From assembly GCF_900115095.1 (NCBI RefSeq), contig NZ_FOVH01000002.1:1-64000 (forward strand): a DNA stretch of 64,000 bases. Reading direction: 5' to 3'. Shown in pieces: positions 9,184-15,763 of this stretch. This DNA comes from Actinomadura madurae. Lineage in GTDB: Bacteria; Actinomycetota; Actinomycetes; Streptosporangiales; Streptosporangiaceae. The notes beneath the pieces are model-generated. The model was not told the origin of the DNA and ran no database searches. It saw nothing but the letters and a program-made list of their open reading frames with translations. A program made the translations under genes and the position numbers. Every line of letters begins with the position of its first letter. Position 1 is the stretch's first letter.

Positions 9184-10500
9184 GTGGCGGGTGACGGAGG
9201 CTGGGACCGGCGTTCGCTGTTGGAGGTGGCGGCCGTGGTGGTCGGCGCCGCCGCGACCGCGCCGCTGCTGGGCGAGGCGGGCACGGCGCACGCCGACGGC
9301 GGTGACGCGGACGCGTTGTTCAAGGCCGGGAAGTTCGAGTGGGCGGGCCGCGCGTACGAGGAGATCCTCAGAAAGGACCCGACGAACCTGCGCGCGGCGC
9401 GCCGGCGCGGCTATATCGGGCTGCTGTCCAACAAGTTCGCTGACGCGGAGAAATACCTCACGATGGCCCTCGAACTGGCGCCTGACGACAAGGAGACCAA
9501 CGGGCTGCTGGGCGACTGCTACATCCGGCAGGACAAGCTCTCGCTGTCCGTGCCGCGCTGGCGAGCGGCAGGCGAGCAAGGGTACGCCGAATGGTTCGCG
9601 GCGGTCCGCGGCGAGCCCTATCGGATCCACGGCGACACAGGCCGTGTGCCATGGGTGCAGATGGACCCGGTGCCGCTGGTGGAGGCATCGGTCAACGGCG
9701 GACCGCCGAAGCGCTTCACGTTCTACACCGGCGCCCCGAATCTGCAGGTGACCGCGACGGTGGCCAAGGAAGCCGGGCTGAGCCCCGTGTACAAGGAGAA
9801 GACCGACTTCGAAGGCACCACCATCTGGGTGTACTACGGGGTGCTGGACTCCTTCGAACTGGGCGGTATCGAGCTGCGGAACGTCCCCGTGGGCTGGTCG
9901 TCGACGGAGTCGGGCGCAGATGTCGGAACGGACAGCGACGGCATGATCGGCACGTGGGTCTTCTACCACCTGCTGACCACCTTCGACTACGCGGGGCGGT
10001 CGCTGATCCTGCGCCGTCCGACCCCCGAAGCGGTGTACCGGGCCCGCGCGGACGCCGCACGTGCGGGCGCCGAGCGCCTGCCGCTGTGGCTGTCCCGCGA
10101 CCACGACCTCAGCAGCATCGGCGGCATCGCCGGCTCCGGCCCGCAGGTGATGGGCGTGAACTTCGGCGGAGACAGCGGTGCGATGGCCGCGGGCATGCCC
10201 GGGGAGGTGGCCGAGCGGTTGGGTGTTCGCACCGACCGCGACCGTCCGGTCGAGACCTTCGCCCACAGCCACGCGACCACCACCTATCCCTGCTACCCGA
10301 AGGAGATCCGCCTCGGCGGCGCCGTCGCCAAGGACGTCTACTGCGAGACGGACACGAACATGCCGGTCAACGTGCCCTGGCCGTACGGGCCGGGGTTCGA
10401 CTCGTTCGGCCACTTCGCCCACTGCTTCTTCAAGCCCTTCACCATCACGCTCGACTTCACCCGCATGAACCTCTACATCGCCCGCGGCGAGGTCGCATGA
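9184..10500 (+). CDS. Exported TPR / retropepsin-like aspartyl protease fold protein
   Basis: A 438-aa protein. The N-terminus has a twin-arginine-like export signal (DRRSLLEVAAVVVGAAATA, residues about 7-25). TPR-like helices follow at about 40-140 (LFKAGKFEWAGRAYEEIL, FADAEKYLTMALELAPDD). Two retropepsin-like halves come next. In the first half the expected D-T-G-A reads Y-T-G-A (Tyr181). The second half keeps D-S-G-A (Asp330) followed by MPGEVAERLGV, the usual helix after the catalytic loop. Loss of one of the paired aspartates makes normal proteolysis doubtful. The start is GTG 9184 with GGAGGAGG directly upstream. The phosphatase-family gene follows closely. Confidence 0.72.
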   Translation: MAGDGGWDRRSLLEVAAVVVGAAATAPLLGEAGTAHADGGDADALFKAGKFEWAGRAYEEILRKDPTNLRAARRRGYIGLLSNKFADAEKYLTMALELAPDDKETNGLLGDCYIRQDKLSLSVPRWRAAGEQGYAEWFAAVRGEPYRIHGDTGRVPWVQMDPVPLVEASVNGGPPKRFTFYTGAPNLQVTATVAKEAGLSPVYKEKTDFEGTTIWVYYGVLDSFELGGIELRNVPVGWSSTESGADVGTDSDGMIGTWVFYHLLTTFDYAGRSLILRRPTPEAVYRARADAARAGAERLPLWLSRDHDLSSIGGIAGSGPQVMGVNFGGDSGAMAAGMPGEVAERLGVRTDRDRPVETFAHSHATTTYPCYPKEIRLGGAVAKDVYCETDTNMPVNVPWPYGPGFDSFGHFAHCFFKPFTITLDFTRMNLYIARGEVA

Positions 10501-10529
10501 TCACCGCAGGTAGGGAGCCAGGACGGTCG

Positions 10530-11609
10530 ATGACACAGGTGGACGCGGCGGAGGCCGAACCCCACACCGCCGACCCGCAAGCCGCGGACACCGGGACGTG
10601 GCGCTCGCGCACCCGCCAGGCCATCCGCGCCCTCTCCCGGCCGGGTCCCTGGAAGCGCGGCCCGGTCCTCGCGACGCTGGCGGTGCTGCTGGGCCTGCTC
10701 ATACTGCTGCACGCGCAGATCCCGAACCGCATCGGGAACGTCGGCAGCCTGGTCGAGACGTTCCTCCCATGGTTCGGCCTGTTCGTCCCGGTGCTGCTGG
10801 TCGGGGCCCTGTGGCGCCGCTCGGCCTCCGCGCTGGCCGCACTGCTGCTGCCGCTCGTCGCATGGCTGAGCCTCTTCGGTGGGCTTTTCGTCGGCACGTC
10901 ACACTCCGGCGGCGACCTCACCGTGGCCAGCCACAACGTCGGCGCGGACAACCCCGACCCGGCCGGCACTGCCCACGCTCTGGCCGCGTCCGGTGCGGAC
11001 GTGCTGGCCCTGGAGGAGCTGACCGACGAGGCCAAACCCATCTATGAGCGGGAGTTGGCGGAGGCGTACCCGCACCGTGTGGTTCAGGGCACGGTCGGGC
11101 TGTGGAGCAAGCTGCCGCTGTCCGACACCGGGCCGGTCGACATCCAGACCGACTACGGGCCGCTGGCAGCGACCAGACCGCCCGAGGTCACGAAGGAATA
11201 CCTTCGGGCGCTGCGCATCACGGTCACGACTGACCACGGGCCGCTGGCGGTGTACGTGGCCCACCTGGGGTCGGCGCGAGTGAATCCCCGGGCGGGCTTC
11301 TGGACGGTCCACCGCGACAGGAACGCGCGGGCCCTTGGGGAGGCCATCGCCGCCGAGCACAACGAGCGCGTGGTGCTGCTCGGCGACCTGAACGGCACCA
11401 TGGACGACCGCGCGTTCGCCGGCATCACCTCCCAGATGCGCTCAACCCAGGTAGCGGCCGGGGCCGGCTTCGGCTTCACCTGGCCGGCGAAGTTCCCGGT
11501 GGCACGCATCGACCAGATCATGGTCAAGGGCATGAGCCCGGTGAGCTCACGGGTGCTCCCAGCCACCGGCAGCGACCACCTACCAGTAGCAGCCGCGCTC
11601 ACCTGGTGA
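10530..11609 (+). CDS. Membrane-anchored endonuclease/exonuclease/phosphatase (EEP) family protein
   Basis: A 359-aa protein. Three hydrophobic segments in the first 130 residues (LATLAVLLGLLILL, LFVPVLLVGAL, LAALLLPLVAWLSLF) anchor an EEP-fold catalytic domain. That domain carries ASHNVG, LEELT, GDLNGTMDD and the C-terminal GSDHLPV, so metal and catalytic residues appear present. Such proteins hydrolyse phosphodiesters outside the membrane; substrate unknown. ATG 10530 has AGGA 6 nt before it. An earlier ATG at 10497 overlapping the previous stop codon is possible and would mean tight coupling with the protease-like gene. Confidence 0.8.
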   Translation: MTQVDAAEAEPHTADPQAADTGTWRSRTRQAIRALSRPGPWKRGPVLATLAVLLGLLILLHAQIPNRIGNVGSLVETFLPWFGLFVPVLLVGALWRRSASALAALLLPLVAWLSLFGGLFVGTSHSGGDLTVASHNVGADNPDPAGTAHALAASGADVLALEELTDEAKPIYERELAEAYPHRVVQGTVGLWSKLPLSDTGPVDIQTDYGPLAATRPPEVTKEYLRALRITVTTDHGPLAVYVAHLGSARVNPRAGFWTVHRDRNARALGEAIAAEHNERVVLLGDLNGTMDDRAFAGITSQMRSTQVAAGAGFGFTWPAKFPVARIDQIMVKGMSPVSSRVLPATGSDHLPVAAALTW

Positions 11610-11934
11610 ACGTTGGTGGTCGTCAACCCGTTCGCCGCCAGGTACGGCTTCCAGACCGTGGTCCCCACCGACCTGGCGCTAGCCGGTGCGGGGCTGCTCG
11701 CACTGGTTCTAGTGCATGGGCGTAGCGGCGCTCGGCGCGATCGTCCGCACCAGCGAATCCAGCGGCGCATCCTTTCCTTGATCTTCTTGCGGCTGGAGTC
11801 GTTGACCCGGATCTCGGTGGTCTTGCGTCCGGTGGCGATCAGGTCGAAGTAGCGCTTGTAGATGCCCATTTCGTAGGCGCGGATCATGAAGCGGCCGAGT
11901 TCCTTGACGGTGAACAAGCGGAAACAAATCACCC
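11610..11934. other. Gene-poor stretch after the EEP gene
   Basis: No intact gene is supportable here. The plus strand from 11613 reads a short hydrophobic stretch (LALAGAGLLALVLV) without recognisable family. The minus strand holds the ASCH-like remnant listed separately. Confidence 0.5.
11709..11887 (-). pseudogene. ASCH-domain gene remnant, truncated and frameshifted
   Basis: From ATG 11887 the minus strand reads an ASCH-like N-terminus: EMGIYKRYFDLIATGRKT, then TEIRVNDSSRKKIKE, which matches the start of this RNA-binding-like fold. The frame then runs into Arg-rich nonsense. A neighbouring frame continues with DSLVRTIAPSAATPMH and stops at about 11709, suggesting a frameshift and loss of the C-terminal part. 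Family call is by motif memory; no function is expected. Confidence 0.5.
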
Positions 11935-12141
11935 TCAGCGTGCGGTGTGGTAGGCCGCCCATTCAAGCGCGGCCAACTCCATGGCCTTGGTCCACGACGA
12001 TTGATCGTGCCCGGCGATCTCGGTCCACAGGTTCGCACTCGCCGCCGCGAAGGCGGCCAGAGCATCAGGTGGGGCGACCGACCATGCTGGGAGCCGACTC
12101 ACGACCCCTTCGGCCTGTGCGGCGCTGTGTCCGTCGGCCAT
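11935..12141 (-). CDS. Small hypothetical protein (68 aa)
   Basis: A 68-aa open frame beginning MADGHSAAQAEG and ending EWAAYHTAR, Ala-rich and probably helical. No signal peptide or membrane segment and no recognised family. It lies upstream of, and on the same strand as, the ASCH remnant in an area full of gene fragments, so it may itself be a remnant. No convincing Shine-Dalgarno sequence precedes it. Confidence 0.35.
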   Translation of the reverse strand: MADGHSAAQAEGVVSRLPAWSVAPPDALAAFAAASANLWTEIAGHDQSSWTKAMELAALEWAAYHTAR

Positions 12142-12149
12142 GAGCCGCA

Positions 12150-12182
12150 GACTACGTCATCCGCTCCCTGGAGTTCGTCTGA
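12150..12182 (+). pseudogene. 3'-end relic of a WYL-type regulator gene
   Basis: These 33 bp read DYVIRSLEFV and a stop codon. They match the last codons of the WYL regulator at 6867-6899 (DYIVRPLEFV) at 28 of 33 bases, and the next 7 bases GGCCGCG are also identical. Nothing recognisable of the gene remains upstream. It marks a former duplication or recombination junction. Confidence 0.6.
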
Positions 12183-12223
12183 GGCCGCGGCCAAACGCCG
12201 GCCCCCCACCGGTCGGAGATGGT

Positions 12224-12715
12224 TTAAGCGTAAAAGTCGCGACCGCATTGATCGGTGGCCTTGATTACTACTTCAGGGGCACTCGGGCCGAGGCATGTTT
12301 GGATCAGATAGGACTCAGAAGGCGACCGTACAGCGAGATCATAGTTTTCGTCCCTGCCCCGGGCGTGAACCCTCAGCCGGTAACTTCCTGGACCTGCTGA
12401 AGAAACAACCGGCATGTGTGCCGGTGCTTCCACCTCGGGCCCGGTAAGCGACACGTTGGCCTCACGGGCATACAATGAAACCTCGACGATCTCATCCCAA
12501 TCCCCGAAGTCAACGGATGGAAGTTCATCCCAGAGTTCAAGGGTGACCTCAACCGGGCCCATCGCCACCCCGGTGAGGATCATGGCCAGCCCGGACTGAA
12601 CCGCCACCAGACCATTGAAGAATTCAATGGCGGATGACGGGTACTCTCCAGGTTCCGCCAACAGGAACGAGTGATTATCCGCGTAAATCTCACCCTTGAC
12701 GGAAAAGTGTAGCAT
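12224..12715 (-). CDS. Hypothetical protein, about 163 aa
   Basis: An acidic, beta-rich, probably soluble protein beginning MLHFSVKGEIYADNHSFL, with VEVTLELWDELPSVDFGDWDE in the middle and a C-terminal GPGSYRLRVHARGRDE stretch. I do not recognise the family. ATG 12715 is preferred to ATG 12721 because AGGTAGGA then has an 8-nt spacing rather than 2. GC content is visibly lower than in the surroundings, suggesting recent acquisition. It could belong to an immunity or contact-dependent set, but nothing in the neighbourhood supports that. Confidence 0.55.
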   Translation of the reverse strand: MLHFSVKGEIYADNHSFLLAEPGEYPSSAIEFFNGLVAVQSGLAMILTGVAMGPVEVTLELWDELPSVDFGDWDEIVEVSLYAREANVSLTGPEVEAPAHMPVVSSAGPGSYRLRVHARGRDENYDLAVRSPSESYLIQTCLGPSAPEVVIKATDQCGRDFYA

Positions 12716-12864
12716 CGTCATATCCTACCTGAGGAAATGGTAATCGGGCAAGTGACTGCCCAAAAATTATCGAAGCCGGGATAAAGGTCAACGGAAATCG
12801 ACGACATATGCCGGTTGACGAGACCGATCGGTCCCGTCAACCGGCACTTGCCATGCTCTTGAGG

Positions 12865-13041
12865 CTACGGCTCGACCTTCACATAGAACGGGTCGTCTTC
12901 AAGGACCCGTTCCGAGTTGTAGAAGTTTCGGATGTGGATACCGCCTTGTCGGTTATGGCTGGTGGTGATCATGCAACTGCTCCAGCCGGCCGCATTCGAG
13001 ACCCCGGTTGGCAACTGCGTGATCGAGCACCAGTCATGGGT
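12865..13041 (-). pseudogene. C-terminal fragment of an unknown (possibly secreted) protein
   Basis: The minus strand reads a natural-looking C-terminus: HDWCSITQLPTGVSNAAGW, SSCMITTSHNRQGG, then FYNSERVLEDDPFYVKVEP and a stop at 12865. The two Cys and aromatic-rich composition suggest an extracytoplasmic beta protein. Upstream the frame becomes Arg-rich and shows no start or signal. Likely a truncated gene end; family not recognised. Confidence 0.35.
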
Positions 13042-13049
13042 CCGTCCCG

Positions 13050-13150
13050 TCCCGGGAGGCTGGGTCGCTTCGCCGACCGCTTCGGCTGCAAGCGGGTGTT
13101 CCTGTCCGGCGTCGCGGTGTTCACCGCCGCCTACACAGGCATCTGCCTGG
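13050..13150 (+). pseudogene. Fragment of an MFS (DHA2-like) transporter gene
   Basis: About 33 codons read GRLGRFADRFGCKRVFLSG and then VAVFTAAYTGICLA, which matches MFS motif A (G-x-x-x-D-R-x-G-x-K-R) and the following helix. Sequence on both sides is not transporter-like, so only this scrap remains. Confidence 0.5.
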
Positions 13151-13391
13151 CAAAGCCCAAACCCGCGGAAGCCCTCACACCGAAGGAACCACCCGCCGCT
13201 ACTACCGGGGTTGAGACCGAACGGACGAGTTCGCCGACCACCTGACCACCCAGGTTGGCGTTTGCCCTTCATCCTGGTGGACGGCGGCAGATCAGCCCAA
13301 TGCATCCGTTCGACTGCCATCAAGCTCCTCGTCCTCCGCAGCAGCCAGGACCGCCCCCAGGGCCCGCTAGAGATCCCAGCTCGCGCCTCGC

Positions 13392-13577
13392 TTACCTCAC
13401 CGATGTCAGGTAGTTGAGGAGGGGGGCGAAGTCTTGGCGGGTGACGGTGAGGTGTCCGCCGGTGGGGTTCTTGCTGTCGCGGATGCCGATGTGGTCGTTG
13501 AGGTCGGCGTTTTCGACGCATTCGTTTTCGACGCCGCCGCTGTGGCTGCTCTTGCGCCAGGTAGGCGCAGCGATCAT
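13392..13577 (-). CDS. DUF397 protein
   Basis: A 61-aa DUF397 protein: WRKSSHSGGVENECVE near the N-terminus, IRDSKNPTGGHLTVT in the middle, and FAPLLNYL at the end, the standard family pattern. DUF397 proteins sit beside Scr1/BldB-linked XRE regulators in actinomycetes and are thought to take part in developmental or antibiotic regulation. ATG 13577 has GGGAGG 6 nt upstream and overlaps the preceding stop as ATGA, so it is translationally coupled. Confidence 0.88.
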   Translation of the reverse strand: MIAAPTWRKSSHSGGVENECVENADLNDHIGIRDSKNPTGGHLTVTRQDFAPLLNYLTSVR

Positions 13578-13771
13578 GTCTGTCCTCCCAGGTGGCTGAG
13601 GAGGGCGGCGAAGCTCTCGCGGGTCAGGGCGAGGTGACCGGTCTCCGGTGCTTTGCTGTCGCGGATGGCGACTTGGTCGTTGAGGTCGGCCACCTCGACG
13701 CAATTTCCTTCATTGGCGCCGCTGTAGGAGCTCTTGCGCCACTGGGTGCGGTCCGGCGTCGGGGTGCTCAT
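13574..13771 (-). CDS. DUF397 protein
   Basis: A 65-aa second DUF397 protein: QWRKSSYSGANEGNCVEVA, then IRDSKAPETGHLALT, then FAALLSHL. It is paralogous to the 61-aa protein downstream. Both its start and its stop overlap neighbours by 4 bp (ATGA), making a tightly coupled three-gene operon: Scr1-type regulator, DUF397, DUF397. Confidence 0.9.
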   Translation of the reverse strand: MSTPTPDRTQWRKSSYSGANEGNCVEVADLNDQVAIRDSKAPETGHLALTRESFAALLSHLGGQT

Positions 13772-14622
13772 GATTGGGACGCTACCCGCTCAATGAGCTC
13801 CAGCGAAGCGGTTCTACTCACTGTCGCTGACAGTAGTAGCTCGAAGATCTCCTCATGGGTTGCAACCTCCACCTCGTCTTCCACAAAGATGCTGCCTGTC
13901 AGGTGGTCGCCCACCGACACAGTGAGCCGTCCGGGTGGACGTAGGGAGAGGAGAAGATATGGGGTGATGAGCCCGAGGTACTCGCTGGCCGTGCTGGGAA
14001 GGACGCGGAGTTCCACGTGGTCGAGGCGGGCGGCCTCTGCCAGCCGCCCAACCTGCTTTTGCAAGATTGTGGGATCGCGCCCGACCTGATTGTGGAGGAC
14101 GGCCTCTGCGATGATCGCCACTAAACGGGGAGGGCTTGGCTGACCCAAGACCCGCTGGCGCGACATTCGGAAGTCGACCAGTGTCTTTATTTCGTGCTGT
14201 TGCTTGGCGTTGCCGATGGCGATGATCTTTCTTGCGTACTCGGGGGTCTGTAGTAGTCCCGGGACGATGCTGGGTTCGAAGCTGCGGATCTGGGCGGAGT
14301 CTTCTTCGAGGCTGGCCAGGTCTAAGGCGGCGGCGGAGATCCGGTACTCGTAAGCCCGAGCCCAGGTCCCCGGGGTGTGGGTGGCGAGGTGGAGGAGGGA
14401 CTCGCGGAGGGGGCCGTTCTCGATGGCGTAGAAGTCGAGGAGGTCGTTGAGTTCGTCGGGGGAGATGACCTGGAGGCCGTTCTCGATCATGCTCATCCAG
14501 CCCTGCGAGCGGCCGAAGCGGCGGGCGACGGTGGCGACGGTCAGGTTGTGGTGGTCGCGGGCTTTGCGGAGCGCCGAGCCGATCCGGCGCTGGCGAACGG
14601 TGGGGGCGTTCCCGGAAGGCAT
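13768..14622 (-). CDS. Scr1-family XRE regulator (DUF5753)
   Basis: A 284-aa regulator. The N-terminal XRE HTH at about residues 12-70 contains ALRKARDHHNLTVATVA and RSQGWMSMIENG. The large C-terminal DUF5753 domain at about 100-275 has EPSIVPGLLQTPEYAR and ERVLPSTASEYLG-like motifs. These proteins pair with DUF397 partners and commonly with an HATPase-type anti-sigma protein, here the divergent gene from 14798. A palindrome at 14675 in the divergent promoter region is a candidate binding site. Confidence 0.9.
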   Translation of the reverse strand: MPSGNAPTVRQRRIGSALRKARDHHNLTVATVARRFGRSQGWMSMIENGLQVISPDELNDLLDFYAIENGPLRESLLHLATHTPGTWARAYEYRISAAALDLASLEEDSAQIRSFEPSIVPGLLQTPEYARKIIAIGNAKQQHEIKTLVDFRMSRQRVLGQPSPPRLVAIIAEAVLHNQVGRDPTILQKQVGRLAEAARLDHVELRVLPSTASEYLGLITPYLLLSLRPPGRLTVSVGDHLTGSIFVEDEVEVATHEEIFELLLSATVSRTASLELIERVASQS

Positions 14623-14674
14623 TCCTTCAGGATGTCACTCTGTGTTGTTGGTTGTTCACGGAATCGGTGCGCAT

Positions 14675-14700
14675 TGAACGTTCAGTCGGGAAACGTTCAG
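14675..14700. promoter_or_regulatory. Palindrome and direct repeat upstream of the Scr1 operon
   Basis: A perfect 10-bp palindrome TGAACGTTCA lies at 14675-14684. Its AACGTTCAG half recurs at 14692-14700, 15 bp further on. The pair is in the region between the divergent Scr1 and ATPase genes and is a candidate operator. Confidence 0.45.
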
Positions 14701-14797
14701 GGTGGGGGACACGAGCGGTTCGGGCGGCGAGTGTGGCGGGCGATTCCGAATCGAAGGGAGGCGCCGGAATGGGAGCGCCTGAGACGGGAACGGCCCG

Positions 14798-15307
14798 GTG
14801 CGGTGTGTCGTGGACGGCGCGGTGATGAGCGGCGGGGTGGTCGTGCTCGGCACGCTTACTCTTCCCGGCGTCCGGCGGTCGGTGGGGTTCGCGCGGCGGT
14901 TCCTGCGCGACCTGCTGCCTCCGGGGCATCCCGCGCTGGACGACCTGGTGACGGTCGGGAGCGAGACCGTCTGCAACGCCATCACCCATACGGCTTCGGG
15001 CAAAGGTGGACGGGTGACGGTCAGCCTGCTCGGCGGCGGCGACTTCTACCTGCTGGAGGTCGCCGATGACGGTGCGGGCGGCGGGCGGCCGCAGGTCAAG
15101 GGGGAGACCGGGGCCGAGGGCGGGCGTGGGCTCAAGATCGTGGAGGCCCTGGCGGAGGCATGGGGATTCCGGACGGACGGCGACCGCACCATCGTGTGGG
15201 CGCGTTTCGCCTCGCCGTGCGGAATCTGGCTGGGAAACACCGACAGGGGGTTGTCGGAGTGCTCCCGGAGGCTGGTGCCCGCAGCGTTCGAAGGAGGAGA
15301 TCCATGA
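14798..15307 (+). CDS. ATP-binding anti-sigma-type protein (HATPase_c_2)
   Basis: A protein of about 169 aa with a GHKL ATPase fold like RsbW/SpoIIAB: SETVCNAITHT is the N box, EVADDGAGG the G1 box, and GGRGLKIVEALAEAWGF the G2 box. It may act as an anti-sigma or regulatory kinase together with the divergent Scr1/DUF397 set. GTG 14798 is used; GTG 14822 or ATG 14825 are possible, as no clear ribosome-binding site decides. It ends in an ATGA overlap with the VOC gene. Confidence 0.8.
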   Translation: MRCVVDGAVMSGGVVVLGTLTLPGVRRSVGFARRFLRDLLPPGHPALDDLVTVGSETVCNAITHTASGKGGRVTVSLLGGGDFYLLEVADDGAGGGRPQVKGETGAEGGRGLKIVEALAEAWGFRTDGDRTIVWARFASPCGIWLGNTDRGLSECSRRLVPAAFEGGDP

Positions 15308-15678
15308 GTGTTCCCGCGTTCAACACCGTCGCGTGGTTCCAGGTCGGTACCGACGCGCCCGAGGCAGCCCGCCGCTTCTACGGCGACATGTTCGGCTGGC
15401 AGTTCACGCTCGACCCGGACGACGACGGCTACGACCTGATCCGCTACCCGGGGGCCGACATCCCCAGCGGCGGCATCGCGCACATGCCCGACGCGTCCGG
15501 CAACCACGCGATCTTCTATGTTCTCGTCCAGGACGTGGACGCCGCCTGCGCCGAGGCCGAGAAGCACGGCGGCAAGGTCGCCGCGCCCGCCACCACGACG
15601 GGCAACGGCCTGAGGTTCGCCCACCTGGCGGACCCGTCGGGCAACGAGTTCGCCGTCTTCACGCCCCCGGCGCGCTGA
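15304..15678 (+). CDS. VOC (glyoxalase/bleomycin-resistance fold) family protein
   Basis: A 124-aa single-module vicinal-oxygen-chelate protein: VAWFQVGTDAPEAARRFYG at the start, FGWQF, HAIFYVLVQDVDAA, and LADPSGNEFAVF at the end, the usual layout. Substrate unknown. ATG 15304 overlaps the previous stop (ATGA) and has AAGGAGGAG upstream, so it is coupled to the ATPase gene. A very strong hairpin follows. Confidence 0.85.
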   Translation: MSVPAFNTVAWFQVGTDAPEAARRFYGDMFGWQFTLDPDDDGYDLIRYPGADIPSGGIAHMPDASGNHAIFYVLVQDVDAACAEAEKHGGKVAAPATTTGNGLRFAHLADPSGNEFAVFTPPAR

Positions 15679-15688
15679 TCTAAAACGC

Positions 15689-15724
15689 GAGAAGGGCCCC
15701 GGAAACCATTCCGGGGCCCTTCTC
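15689..15724. terminator. Strong bidirectional terminator hairpin
   Basis: A perfect 16-bp stem (15689-15704 with 15709-15724) with loop ACCA separates the VOC gene from convergent aceE. Confidence 0.85.
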
Positions 15725-15763
15725 CGGTGATTGCGGCCTACACCTCCGCAATCACCCCTTAGA

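Larger units (their letters stand above)
12722..13391. other. Gene-poor relic region
   Basis: No complete gene in 670 bp. It holds a C-terminal coding fragment on the minus strand (12865-13041), an MFS fragment on the plus strand (13050-13150), and otherwise unassignable sequence up to the DUF397 operon. The two fragments abut in opposite orientation near 13045, which marks a rearrangement junction. Confidence 0.5.
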
